A stretch of DNA of 64,000 nucleotides from positions 32,247,824-32,311,823 of the forward strand of contig OU964919.1 in assembly GCA_918807975.1 (NCBI GenBank). The letters are read 5' to 3'. Under the pieces are notes generated by a model. It did no database searches, was not told the origin of the DNA, and saw only the letters and a list, made by a program, of their open reading frames with translations. This DNA is from Aplidium turbinatum. Its lineage: Eukaryota > Chordata > Ascidiacea > Aplousobranchia > Polyclinidae. Below, in pieces: positions 1-11,700 of this stretch (position 1 is its first letter; every line of letters starts with the position of its first letter). The position numbers and the translations under genes were made by a program.

Positions 1-440
1 GATTCCCTCTCGTCATTGCGCTACAGAGTACCAAGAAAAGAAGTAGTCTCTTCCCAATAATTTGTGACACCAGAACGCCTACCACCTACTGAGCCATCAA
101 CAAAATTGCACTGTCTAAGGGTTTACTACCAAATAATGGTGTGGCTAGGACAGGAGAGTGATATGGAAACTTGCGGGTGGGGTTGGAAACTGGAAGGCAG
201 TCAGTTTGTGCCAACAGAGTCGGACATGAATGCGGCCCCAGATGCCCTCTTGAAGATTATCCACTGCAACTGCACAACTGCCTGTAGCACTGCCAGGTGT
301 AGCTGTAGGCGGAATAATCTACCCAGTACCTCAGCATTTTGACAGTGGCAACTTGATGCCTGTGACAAAACCTACAATCAGTCATTACTGGATGAAGATG
401 ATGATCAGGACTTATTAAGCAACTGAATGTAAAGAACTTA
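1..440 (+). pseudogene. C-terminal fragment of a multicopy cysteine-rich transposon-like protein
   Basis: In the frame beginning at base 1 the reading gives an LPPTEPSTKLH segment, then WGWKLEG, then PDALLKIIHCNCTTACSTA followed by CSCRRN. From general knowledge, this order (LPPT..., a GWxL segment, then a CxCxxxC...CxC cluster) is the tail of a large repeated protein family found in many invertebrate genomes and thought to ride on mobile DNA; I cannot name the family. The frame carries a stop near position 58 and another just after the cysteine cluster, so the copy is decayed, and its 5' part lies outside the window. It may belong to the same family as the broken gene at 32353-35830 (inference). 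Confidence 0.5.
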
Positions 441-1207
441 ATAAGTGGTGTGTGACTCTTATGCTGCCAGTGTTTCACTATTGGTTTTGTTTCATATAAG
501 TCTTTCCATTAAACTAATGAGTAAATTTCATTTTGAATTGTTTTAATGAATTCCTTACCACCTAAAACCAAAATAGAGACGCCAGAATTAGAGAATTAAT
601 TACTTATTTCGTGGTTTTTATCGAAATTAAAACCACAAAATAAGTTTAAAAAAGTGGGTAATTTTGTCAAACTATATTATAACTATACATGTAAATACTA
701 AAGCCTACTTATTATTGCTTAAACAGATTGCCTGATCTCACAAACATAGGGTAAGACACCACAACCAAGTAAAAATACCCCAAAATGACCAAGTTATGGC
801 TAAAAACGTGATTTTTTTGCGGAAAATGGCGGCCATTTTGAATTTTTGCCCTGCACACTTTTTTCTTGGAACTCAGACCAAAAATTTTGTCATTTTATGT
901 TGAGATAGGCTAAATGGAATACAAAAATCTGTTCCTAAAGCAAAACAAAAAATTGCCCATTTATAGCCCACTGCTAATAATCCTAATATTATGTGAATTA
1001 TTGTGATTATACTGTTTTGGCGGCCATCTTGAAAATGACAACTTTCCGGTGCTCTGATTCTCCTAGATTTTTAATATATTATTCTTGATGATAAATACTA
1101 CAAAAAACCGTTGCAAAACCTTTTGTAGGAATTTTTTTGAGGTCAAATCATATATTGACCCGACTAGTCTTTCAGATTCTAGCTGCGGTGTCAAGTACAG
1201 AACTTTG
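441..1207. other. Non-coding stretch, no gene seen
   Basis: AT-rich sequence with no supported gene. Around 820-840 and 1019-1035 it contains GGCGGCCATTTTGAA and GGCGGCCATCTTGAA, a short motif repeated twice that suggests an old dispersed repeat. Confidence 0.5.
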
Positions 1208-1683
1208 CAGTGGCGCAACCAGGGGGTTGGGGGTTACAACCCCCCCTTTGGCACGCGTGGGACGTCACGATATTGAGAATGATGCTTTCAGTCTCTATAT
1301 CTCTAAAACAAAGTTTGCCTAATTTTAAACGAAACTGCATTAAAAGAGCGAGTTTTGCGAATACTAAACATTCAAATATCTCAGCCAGGAATTAGCAACA
1401 AGAAAACATAGAGACTTAGCTTTTATTACCAAAAAATGCCCAAAAAAACATGATCTTACTCTTTTGCTATGCCACCAGACAGCACCATTTTACAGGAATA
1501 TTTATACCCACATTTTTGTTGAAAATGCTATCAAAGTGCATCAAATTTAAAGTAATTTTTCAAAATTTTCTGGGGAGGCCCCCCAGACCTCCCGCCGCTG
1601 GGTGTCGCCTTTGGCAAAGAGGCCGGCGGCCTGCGCCCGCCGGCCGTCAAAACTCCCCTTTCAAAATTCCTGATTAGCTACTG
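1208..1683 (+). mobile_element. Short non-autonomous hAT-type element, copy 1
   Basis: Begins CAGTGGCGCAACCAGG and ends CCTGATTAGCTACTG, imperfect inverted ends of hAT type. It is flanked by 8-bp near duplicates (GAACTTTG at 1200-1207, GTACTTTG at 1684-1691), the usual hAT target-site length. Just inside the ends are G-rich and C-rich runs. The body from about 1265 recurs at 3373-3851 and, inverted, at 30936-31383; part recurs at 45640-45800. No transposase is present. Confidence 0.8.
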
Positions 1684-2444
1684 GTACTTTGCTTTCTTAT
1701 TTCGGACGTTCTATTAATTAACTGAGTAGTTGTTTTAGGCCTTATTTTACACTATAATAGTGTAAATATAACCAAATAATAGCGTTGCCGGATAAGGAAT
1801 TCTGTCGTAATTTGAGAAAAGTTTGAAGCTGTTGAATAGTTCTGGGTAAAAATCAAAACCCTAACCTTATTCCTAAGTCTTACCTTAACCCTGACTAACT
1901 TTAATCCTAACTCTGACAACACCTGATAGTAACTATGGCAACAAGTGAGTAAAAATAGCCACTGTGTTAATGTAAAAGTAAGTCGAAATACGGTTAAGAT
2001 CGGGTAAAAAATCACAGTAAAAAATGTGGTAATCTGAGGACAAATGTGGTAATACAAGTGGTAATCTAGCTTTGTAAAAGTGGAAGCACTGACAGGTAAT
2101 TTGCTCTTTGCAATTGCTTGAGTTTCGCTGATAGCAGCATCATCGTTGTTTACTTCACAATGTAGATATTAATTAGCCTACCTGTTTTAGCCTGCGCCTA
2201 ACAAAATCAAAAACTTAAAAATCAAATTAAAATAGATCAAAACATTTTATACCAAACTTATTAAAACATTGCCCAACTTCCCATCATTTGGCTGAAAAAT
2301 CGCAAATCTGGAAACTTTCTCTGTGACATAGCCATTTTATTGTAGACTTTACAAAAAGCCAAAAAATATGAAAGGTTTCATAATCAGCCAATTTTCAAAA
2401 CGAAATGTCAGTTTGAAATCTTCGACGTAGGATTGCCCTGCAAA
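1684..2444. other. Non-coding stretch, no gene seen
   Basis: No supported gene. From about 1858 to 1920 lies a degenerate run of CCTAACCTTA-like words that resembles decayed telomere-type repeats, too irregular to call. Confidence 0.4.
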
Positions 2445-2570
2445 CTTGTGCCCTGTAGCGCACCCAGCATGGGGCTAAGGGGGCTCAAGCCCCCCCCAAA
2501 CCCGCCACTAAAAAAAAGTTTTTGTATGCTTCTCATTTATAAATTTTGCTTACAGGTTAGTTATGAATAA

Positions 2571-3250
2571 GACACAACAATACAACAGGGCTGAGCATTG
2601 TAACAATATATTTTACATAATAACTTGCAAATAGTTTTAACAGTTGAACGTTTTCTGTTTAACTTAAGCCCTCATCAGGAATCTGAAAATATTTATAAAA
2701 ATGCAATAAATTTCAACTTCTTGAAGGTAAAATTACATTAAGAAAAGGCAACTACCGGTACATAAATAACTACGAAAAAATTTGCTCCACAGGGAAGGTG
2801 ATACAATGATACATCAAGTAAATGTTGAAGAGAAAGGACTCGCCTCCAGCAAATAATTGTTTGTTTAAATTTGAGTTATAGCGTTTGATTAACAGTGCTT
2901 CCTAAATTTTCGTGTCAAATTGGGATTTGTCTTTGCGTAAAATTTTAAATGAGTCGGCAGAGAATTTTCGATCAGAGCAAAAAGAACACTCCGTGATATC
3001 TTTAATGGCACTTTTCTTTAACTTCCTAAAGTTCAGATGCTCCTGTAGGCTACTCTCGTGGTCAAATGTCTAGTGGACATACGTACCGATGTACCGTACG
3101 TCAATGCCGAATCACACGGACATGTAAAACTGTATACGACGTTTGAGCAGAGAGACGAAGGCGTCTGGGACTTTAATTGAAAATACGAACTACATTTGAA
3201 TGTTTGTAAGTAGAAAAAACGTCCTCATCAAATTTATTGTTTACAAAATT
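2571..3250 (-). mobile_element. Penelope-like element fragment (3' part, degraded)
   Basis: On the minus strand this matches the 3' region of the Penelope-like pair at 22451-24735, including the tail, the CAAATAATTGTTTGTTTA block and the GIY-YIG coding stretch near 3037-3150. The frame is broken by small insertions and substitutions, and the 5' part is missing. It differs from the younger copies by extra bases at TA sites (3046-3052, 3080-3085, 3092-3098), discussed in the findings. Confidence 0.8.
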
Positions 3251-3372
3251 AGTGTTTTGTTTCGAACTGTTTTCGTGATAGTTGTTGTTTTCGCACTTAT
3301 TTGTGTTGGCAAAGGGAAAGCTAATTCTATTTTATCATACATGACGAAAAAGTAGAGATCTACAGAAGACTG

Positions 3373-3851
3373 CAAGAGTGGAGGGTTTCAACACCCCCTC
3401 TCCCCCCTTTGGCACTCGTGTTACGTCACGATATTGAGAATGATGCTTTCAATCTCTTTATATCTCTAAAACAAAGTCTGCCTAATTTTAAGCGAAACTG
3501 CATTAAACGAGCGAGTTTTTCCGATACCAAACATTCAAATATCTCAGCCAGGAATTAGCAACAAGAAACATGGAGACTTAGCTTTATTTCGCTAAAAAGG
3601 CCGAAGAAAACATGATCTTATTCTTTTGCTATGCCACCAGACAACACCATTTTACAGGAATATTCATACCCACATTTTGTTGAAAATGCTATCAGAATGC
3701 ACCAAATTCAAAGTAATTTTTCAAAATTTTCTGCAGGAGGCCCCCCAGACCCCCAGCCGCTGGGTGTTGTCTTAGGCAAACACATCGTCGGCCTGCGCCC
3801 GCCGGCCGTCAACCCCCCCCCCCTTTTTTTAAATTCCTGGCTACGCCACTG
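3373..3851 (+). mobile_element. Short non-autonomous hAT-type element, copy 2
   Basis: Closely similar to 1208-1683 over its body (the stretch from CGATATTGAGAATGATGC to the C-rich block near 3810). It ends GGCTACGCCACTG. The 5' end is eroded compared with copy 1 and no target duplication is visible. It lies inside the element at 2453-3953. Confidence 0.75.
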
Positions 3852-3961
3852 GCTGTGAGTGCCTTTTATTGTCACTGTCACTATTGTGGCAAATCACTCG
3901 GCCGACATTTCTGAATTAGCCCCCCCCTAACTTTTTTTCTGGGTGCGCTACTGCTTGTGCC

Positions 3962-4573
3962 ACTCTTGCTTTAGATTAAATCTTTATCTTGGAAGTTTTG
4001 CAAGGCTACTTGTAAAGACTTCAAACTGCTGACTCAAGCCTGGTAGCTGAGATTAGCGCGGTGAAGTTTCTGCATATAGTTGAAGTGTAATTGTTAAGTT
4101 AGTGTCGTGAAGTTCTGTTCTGTTGCTTAAAGCTTTGTGTTGATTGCAGCGGCGCCGCTGACGTGTAAGGTCGCGTACTCTTCCTTTACACCTTTGTTGA
4201 GTTACCATTAACACGCTGCTTGGGTTGAAGTAGGGTGGTGCTAGTATAGTTTTCTGTTGCTGTTACGTGAAGGTATATTTATGTTCTGCTATGTTTTTCA
4301 GACGCAGTGCTTATTTAGTTTATTAAAGCCATTAAATGGTGTCATCTACTTTTGTTACTTAATTCTATTCGTTACATAGCTACATAAATTATTCCATGTA
4401 TTAGGTGCGCTGAATGAAAAAGCTGTCCTTAAAATGGATTGCTCAAGCGCACACTCGGAGAGCCGAATCAGCACCGTTTTATCTTGCCATTGCTTCATTT
4501 ATAAAATCGAAAGCTTAACCAACCGAGTGGTGGCCTACATTTTTTCTAAACTTTTGTCATTATTTTTCTTCAG
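3962..4573. other. Non-coding stretch upstream of the GPCR-like exon
   Basis: No gene recognised. The final bases TTTTTCTTCAG (4563-4573) form a good splice acceptor immediately before the reading frame at 4574. No upstream receptor exons were recognised on the plus strand. Confidence 0.4.
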
Positions 4574-4831
4574 GTAATCTGTGCCTCAAGATGTGCGCTG
4601 CAAGCTTTGGTTGGAAGTTATTTATTTCTCTTAGGTATTGCAAATTCAGCAATCAACCCCCTTGTTTACATATACACTCACTGAAAATTGAAAAAGCACA
4701 TTGCAAGGCTCTGTTGCAAAAAAATTGTAATGATTGGACCAGTAAATTCTACACGCAAAGCTGCAAAAGGATCTTCTGCTTCAAACAATTCAGTTTTTTA
4801 TTTGTTTAGTAGCGGATCAATAAAAACATAA
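4574..4831 (+). pseudogene. Last exon of a rhodopsin-family GPCR (TM7 and tail), with an in-frame stop
   Basis: After a strong acceptor the frame from 4574 reads SYLFLLGIANSAINPLVYIY, which has the hydrophobic pattern and the NPxxY motif (NPLVY) of transmembrane helix 7 of class A receptors. A TGA stop lies at 4682-4684, after the residues TH. Beyond it the same frame stays open to a TAA at 4829-4831 and reads KLKKHIARLCCKK, a typical basic helix 8 with palmitoylation-type cysteines. AATAAA lies at 4819-4824. What is seen is a receptor tail with one stop. Whether it is a pseudogene, a truncated isoform or a live gene with an assembly error cannot be settled here. No earlier exon was found nearby and the ligand class is unknown. 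Confidence 0.6.
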
Positions 4832-6034
4832 GTGGTATCTTTTCCGCCGGAAAGTGTATTTCTTTCCAAAAATACTAACTGCAGTAGACGCCAAAGTTGT
4901 CAATTTTCCTTCTGCAAAAAGAAAGAATTCCTGCAATGAATTTGCACATGAAAGAAAAGCTAATCCTCGCCTGTGTCCACCTCGCAGCGGCAAAACATTC
5001 TTTGTTGGTGACCAGGAAGGTTCACGTTCTAATGGCCGTCTACAGATTGTATAACAGAAGAAACGAAGCACATCTTTTTTCTTTCGTCATGGCTTACGTT
5101 TCACTGTGACGAAGCTTGTGGTATCCGATCATTGTTGCATGCGTATGATACGGTATGACCATTATGCAGCCTATCATTGACTTGACGTAACTTTTTAAAT
5201 GCATTGTATCTTTTAGGAAAAAATTACTTTATCGATGTAGGTAGTCTACTTATAGTGCATTAAACTTAACTTACCAGCTAAATGATTTTAATTTATGTAG
5301 GCTATTTTCTATAGCAGAGGTTTTCAACCTTTTTTGCACCGCGACCCCCTCAGAGGCTCAGAGCAATCAGGATAACCTCGCGACTCCGATAAAAATATTC
5401 AACAGATGCCTATTTAATACAAAAGTTAACCAAAGTTGATTCACGATGACATCCAGTTATGTCGTTTCGCTGTTCTAATGTAAACTTTTGGAACTGAAAA
5501 CGTCTTTTCACGTGTTGTATGGCTTTATTAGGCTACATTTCCTCCAATTATTATTTTCTGTTGTCCTTTGTTCTATAGGATATTGTCAGGTCTAGGCTGT
5601 TATTGAAATTGATGGTTTGATTAACAGCTGACCTTTAGCCTACTCCGGTAGCACCAGTTCAATGTAAACTGTAAGAGGGACTGGAATTAGCCTATCTGCA
5701 TTTTGAAAAGGAAATTTGGCGAAATAAACAGAAACATGACTGATGTTGTTTAACATGACTTTAACCCACACCAGTGGAAGCCGTGCCACAATTTAACTGT
5801 GTTATTCGGTGAATATAGCGATTTCTAGCAGCCAAATCAACAAAATTGCTATAGGCTACTGCTGCTTGCCAAATTAACAAGCGGGATCCTTTCATTGAAA
5901 AGCCAAGGTGTTTTTAATACATATAAATTAACAAGTATCTGAACTACTGGCCTGTGTGTTTACTTCTCGACAGTCAAGTGTAGAAAGAATTGACAGCGAT
6001 TGTAGCCTACCATCTGGTGAGTAGTAGGCTATAG
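4832..6034. other. Non-coding stretch with one hAT-type terminus
   Basis: No gene supported. At 5312 the sequence CAGAGGTTTTCAACC followed by CACCGCGACCCC is a typical end of a hAT (Charlie-like) element. No matching opposite end or target duplication was found, so the element is probably truncated. Confidence 0.45.
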
Positions 6035-7494
6035 CAGGCCCGCAACCAGCAAATATTTTCGGGGGGGGCATTTAATTTTTATCAAAGAACAAACATTAAA
6101 ATGATGCATTGTGACATTTTTATGTTAATGTCCACGCCGATTGATAAGGGACAAGAGTGTGTGACACCAGTGGCGTTGCCACAAACAAAAATTGGGGGGG
6201 CCAAATATTTGATGAATTGAAGAGAACAACAAAGTGTTTGATTTAAAACATTGCCACCTGATGTGCAGTGATGTATCCTGGTGGGGCAAGGGAAGCAATA
6301 AAGCTGGTGGGAGTTTAGAGCGTGCCGAAGGCACGCGTATTCTAGGGGGTCCGGGGGCATACTCCCCCGGACAAATTTTGCAAAATTACACTCAAATAAT
6401 GGATTATAGCGCTTTCTGGAAACACTTTCAGGGTAATATTTGTATCAAATTTATTAGCAGATAAACAGCTATTAATTTATTAAAGGTAGCTATTACACAC
6501 GAACGGGCAAAAACTGCGGCTAAAATTAGAGAACACAAAAAACTCAGGCTACTCTGTTGGGTTTTTGTGTAGCTAAGCGATTCTGAAATTGCTTCAACAG
6601 ATCAGTTAAAAGAAGCGTAAATCGCGTAAATTTTGCGCGATTTACGATTTGCAAAATTTATTAGTGTCTTTCTGTGTGCCTAAAACAAGTCCTGGGGGGT
6701 GTTAATAGCCAGATGTCTTGAAAAACGATATAAATTTCTACAAATTATATTATATTTTCAATAAAGGGTTCAACAGCCATGGCCCTTTTCGCCCCCCCCC
6801 CCGGTTACGCCTATGTGTGACACTACCATGTTACGGTTCAATGGTCATAACTTATGTCAATCACGTTTTTGTTTAGTACAGCATTAAAGGAAACTAGCCT
6901 TTGTAACCTTTTCTCATTTAGCTATGACTACCCGAGGAAGAAAATTACGATATTACAGTAATGTGTTCAGTCGATTACAAATAAAACACAACATCTGTAG
7001 GCTACGAACTGCATTGGCACGACTGGAGTCATAAATTAATCAATAACATATATTTACATCAACATAAACAAACAGATACATATGAATAAACTCAACACGA
7101 TAATTACAAATTACAATCCTGAAACATTTTGTTGGCTCAACAAGCTTTTATGTTTGTAGGCCCAAAGAAGTTGATTTTGCAAATGCAAAATGACATTTTA
7201 ATTTAGAGCATAATGTCTAACTTTCTACTTGATTTGGCAAGTTCGTTTAACACCAATTCCGCGCTTGGAATTTGAGTAACAGATAATGAGGATGCCAGCC
7301 TAGTTTATCGAACAAAATCGTTAGCATGGCTTCCAACCAGCGTAGCCTACTTTCGGTTTCGATAGTATGGCTTTACGTGTACGACGTACGTCTATTCATA
7401 GTACATTTCATACTGCATAGAACGCTTAAAGTTTTTTCAAAAAATTTCGGGGGGGGCAAATGCCCCCAATGCCCCCCCCCTGGTTGCGGGCCTG
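6035..7494. mobile_element. hAT element, copy 1, internally deleted
   Basis: Ends are CAGGCCCGCAACCAG and CTGGTTGCGGGCCTG, inverted 15-mers with no mismatch. GGCTATAG flanks both sides (6027-6034 and 7495-7502), a perfect 8-bp duplication. It is nearly identical to copy 2 at 20415-21836 but lacks the block there that encodes the transposase C-terminus (about 20994-21380), so it cannot make its own transposase. It hosts a nested insertion at 6168-6815 that copy 2 lacks. Confidence 0.9.
6168..6815. mobile_element. Short non-autonomous hAT-type element nested in hAT copy 1
   Basis: Starts CAGTGGCGTTGCCAC, ends GGTTACGCCTATG, and is flanked by TGTGACAC on both sides (6160-6167 and 6816-6823), a perfect 8-bp duplication. 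Copy 2 of the host element has an uninterrupted site at the same place near 20530, which confirms the insertion. G- and C-rich runs lie near both ends. No coding sequence is recognised. Confidence 0.85.
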
Positions 7495-8678
7495 GGCTAT
7501 AGTAACAGTTGACATCGCTAATGGACTGTAGCCTAGTTAGACCAGCGGTATACCTTTAAGGCTTATGCAATATATTTTCCTCGTTTTAATATTTTTTTTT
7601 GATGAAATGTTTTTACTAAATAAAAAGTAAGATAAAATCACCACAACCAATAAGGGATGCGTTTCAACCAATTCTTGAACGAGGAAAATTTCTGAAATTA
7701 AGCAAGTATTTTAGAGACACATTGCATTTTAATCATCGGTCGGCTGTGTAGGAAGCTTGAGAGGGAACCTTTTCGACACCGCTGAACAGTAGGCCTACGC
7801 GACAGTAGCCTACGCGACAGTAGCCTACGCGTGTCTTTAGCGAGACATTTAATACCATGTCTGGCGCAAGCATGGATATTGGATAAGCTAGGACAAAAAT
7901 TTTTTTGAATAGGCTGCGTTTTGAGAGTGAGATTTGAAAGTATCTTTTAGTTGTGAAACAAGTATCACATCACGCCCTTCTTCCCCAGTATGCTGAGAAA
8001 GCATATAGCCTACTTCGTAGACTACGCCCACACATGTCACTCCAAACATGTAGCCTAAAATGAGCCACTTCAAAGAGTAGATGTCTATAGGCTACAATAA
8101 AACAAAATGCTTCACCACTTTTCACGACATCTTTATTACCAAACAAGAGCAAAAACACTAAACAATTCTATGCAATTATCGCTCCTTGTTCACAGTGTCA
8201 AGATTTGGACAGATCAGTTGCAAATGTGTTCGTCGTCGCTACATCTGGCGACACAAAATTAACGCAAAACGATCTTTTACCACATTAAGCGCCAGAGGCA
8301 GTTGCAATAAGGTTATAAATTGCGATAAAACTATTGTAAGAAGGACGTATATTATTTGCTCACATGATATAGACATAAATCAAGAAAGAATTAAAGGAAT
8401 CCGCTTGCTAAGTTTAGTGTCAGTTGACAGTCACTGAAAACATGAGCTCGTTTGAATGGTTTGATTTTTGAACTTTTCCTCGAGAACGGCCGGAAGGTTT
8501 AATCTTCTTATTGCTTTGAGAAATCTGAAGTCATAAAACGATTTAACTAAGTAAAAAGAATTTCATTAATCATTTAGAAAATGAAAAACCGATGAATTTA
8601 AGGAAAAGCTAGTCAATAAGACGAATGTAGTTTAATTTTCTAAAGATTGCTGAACCATGTCTGAATTTGTGGCTTTAC
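7495..8678. other. Non-coding stretch, no gene seen
   Basis: No supported gene. Around 7790-7832 the unit GTAGCCTACGCGACA is repeated about two and a half times in tandem. An open frame near 8186-8437 lacks an ATG start and resembles nothing recognised. Confidence 0.45.
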
Positions 8679-8684
8679 TTTATT
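8679..8684 (-). promoter_or_regulatory. Polyadenylation signal of the FAM194-family gene
   Basis: TTTATT on the plus strand reads AATAAA on the minus strand, about 105 bases downstream of the stop codon at 8790-8792. It is the first canonical signal I see after the stop. Confidence 0.5.
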
Positions 8685-8789
8685 TCTATTAAAATAGTGG
8701 CTTATTGAGCATGTTAGCAAGGTAACGTCAACACAAATATGTGATTACTTTTATCATATCGGTTTTGCCGGGCTTCCGGGGCAGGGTTC

Positions 8790-11700
8790 TTACTTCTGGT
8801 ACAAACTCTTACGACCTGAAAATGTTTCCAATTCCAAACTTTTGTACACAGCATCCTTGATACTTTCCGACTGGCGACACGCAACAGGGGCAAACAGATT
8901 AGTGGCGCTTTGTTACAAAGTAAAGCTTTGTGTTACGCATTAACGAGCACCATTTAGAATGATACTGATGGGCGCAAAAGAGTATAAGTGGTAAAAATAT
9001 TGAATCGTCAAAATAATAAACTAAAAATATAACAAAGTGTTACGTGTCACACGCGATACCTGTGGAAGTTTTGTCCTGGCGCTGACTTGCGGTACCAAAC
9101 TCTGCGAACTTCGTTTCACTGATTCCACAGGAGGAAGCTTGCGCTCCAGTTTAGCCCGATGAGCAGCGGCCCTATCAAGCTTCGTGTTTAGGTAGTGGGG
9201 AAGTTTGATTTGGTTTCTTCGAGGGGAATGGGAAAATTTGAAAGTGTTGTTGATGCGCTCAATCAGAGACCTGACATTTCATTGAAAGTTATTTGTAGAG
9301 GCAAATGGTTCTAAATTGTTTCGGTAAGTTTCTACTATGATAATAAAGGCTACAAGACTAGTTGGTTGTTGTGAGGTGGAATGAGCACCGGTAGCTATAA
9401 TGTTCCGAAGACGTCGATTCGACATCCATCGAGGGCACACTGTTGTGTGGTTGGCAAGGTACTTAGACATGCTTGAAAGTAGACTGGGAGACTGGATTTC
9501 TTGTCTCCTTGTCCACTTAATCGAAATCTCACTAACTAAGGCATTATCCTGGATATGACAAAAAACCATGGACGGTGGTCAATCACTTCTCTGGATTCTT
9601 GCAATGTCAAAGTGCAGCCTTTTGACAACCACACTCCTGCAAATAACAGACACTGGTATCAATCTATCAAAAAAAAAAAAAACGAAAAGTAATGCTTACT
9701 GAGTGTATGCAATCCTATCTTGCAACAAAAATGTGTCCATATCAATGGGGTCTTCTTTAGGGATCGGTCGCTGCAGCTGTCACAAACATTGCAGTGAGTT
9801 ACACTATTGTTTACTACACAGTACACAATCCATAAGCGCGTTGGGCGATTTAATGATTTTGTTGGCTTTAATAATAATCACCATTCTTGTTAAAATTTTC
9901 CATGTTCTAAGCGTCAAGTGACTTGTTTCACCACTTCAACTTGGGACTTAAGGGACTTGTCTCACCACTTAGGTAGCCTAAGCTATCGTTAAATAACTGA
10001 TCCACATAAATAAAGCAAGCAAGTAGTGAGTGGCTGATTATTTTCGTATTGGCCGCATTAATTCGCTTCCAATCGTGCGATCTTCAATCGACACCTAGTC
10101 GAACTGGATATTGAAATCGAACGGTTATTTCTATTCAGAGTGTAATAATTGATTGGGTTTGATTGCTGAAAGGAGGCAGGAGAAAACGAACTCGTCAGGT
10201 TACTTCTTTTAATATCTTTGCTAGAAAATGCAACGAAACCCTTATCCTCTCACTTTTCAGTGGGATGAGAAGAATGCACGAATTACAAGAACAAGCAGAG
10301 GATTTACAAAGAATGCGACAAGATATGTTCTTGATGATATATTCTGCACCTTGTTCATTCCTTCAGGCCTCATTTATAAAAAAGGTATATATTTTCAATT
10401 TTTTCGGTGATGGAGTAAAACGGAAAATTAAAAACATCTCACCACAAGTCTTGTCCCAACATTGAGCCGGACACTTCGCCTGCCGTCTGCAAATGTAACA
10501 TGGATGCCTTCTTGAGAAAGAATGCGAACTCCAAAGTTTTTGTTTAGACCAAGCGTGATTGGTTGAAATGGAGGGGCGTGGACGTGAGTGTCTTTATCTT
10601 TCCACTTCCACTTTTTCAATCTTTCGCCAATTGGACTGCAGAAATTTGTGAAAAACATCAGACAGTTATATTTCATTTGTCTATCATTGCAGCTGTACAA
10701 ATTTATCGAAATCAAGTATTAATATGAATTTTATCTCAGGAAGCTTGGTACACTTGAACAAGAAACAATCTCAGCCAGCGGTAGTTGAAACTTTTACATT
10801 GCTTCAACATCGCCAAACCGACATTTTCAACCGGCAACATGTTTGTTGTTGTCAAGAGGAATATGAACTATCTATCGTAGAACTATCATAGAACTATCTG
10901 CTTTATATTATTGGGTATAGCGCTAAAACCGAAGCCAACAAACCAACTGGTGATAAAACGATAAGATGCGTCTTATCTCTTGAGGTATGTACCTTACAAG
11001 ATAACGTAGAGGAAACGCAACTTATCTGTAGCAACATCACATGTGTTATCAACAACAAGGTATGTAGAAGCATGTTCAACACTAGTTTACATGCAAACCA
11101 GGTTTGCTTTAACTTACTGCTACGCGATTGAAAACCTACCAATTGCAAAGTACTTTTTCAATTTTTACAAAGATAACAATGCATTAAAAGACATCTGATT
11201 AAAAAGAAAGACTTGTCATGTTAAAAATATAATTTAAATTTATGCCAAAACGCTATTAGGCTATGTCAAAATACATAGAACTCGAAGATAACCAGTCATT
11301 CAGGCTTTACCTGTAGTATTCACCTCCAAATGGGGTTAAGTTTGTACGGATGATACCACTTGGATAATAACAAGTACAGTTTCCGTCAGGCTCGAACACA
11401 GCATGAATGCTCGGGTTTTCGTCGGGGTCTTTGTCCTGGGAGGTAAATTTTAAAGAAAATGTAATATTTAAATAGGTTGAACACTTAAACAGACTATACA
11501 CTAGGCCATGTGACCTTCAAGCACATTTCCCCGCAAATCAAACATCATCCACTGACAGGTTAGTTATTGATGAACACTGTGCAATGGCTTCATGACCTTC
11601 CACGGGTGCCAATATATTCAGGTGGGCTTATACACGCATGTGCTGAAAGTTCTGGTCTTGTAAAGAGCTAAGAACAACGTAAAAACCAACTTACGATAGA

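Larger units (their letters stand above)
2453..3953. mobile_element. hAT-type element with 8-bp target duplication, carrying nested insertions
   Basis: Starts CTGTAGCGCACCCAG and ends CTGGGTGCGCTACTG, inverted ends of 15 bp with one mismatch. CTTGTGCC occurs on both sides (2445-2452 and 3954-3961), a perfect 8-bp duplication as hAT transposition makes. G/C-rich runs lie inside both ends. The interior is mostly two other elements: a Penelope-like fragment (2571-3250) and a short hAT-type element (3373-3851). No transposase is recognisable, so it is a non-autonomous carrier. Confidence 0.85.

Noticed and set aside
1858-1920. Degenerate CCTAACC-like words, possible interstitial telomere repeat
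   Set aside because: The units are irregular and few; chance or a decayed satellite is as likely.
8186-8437. 83-codon plus-strand frame downstream of the FAM194-family gene
   Set aside because: No ATG start and no recognised domain; codon content does not stand out.
9279-9569. 96-codon minus-strand frame with KWTRRQEIQ
   Set aside because: It is antisense to a SINE copy, and the same words recur at the other SINE copies.
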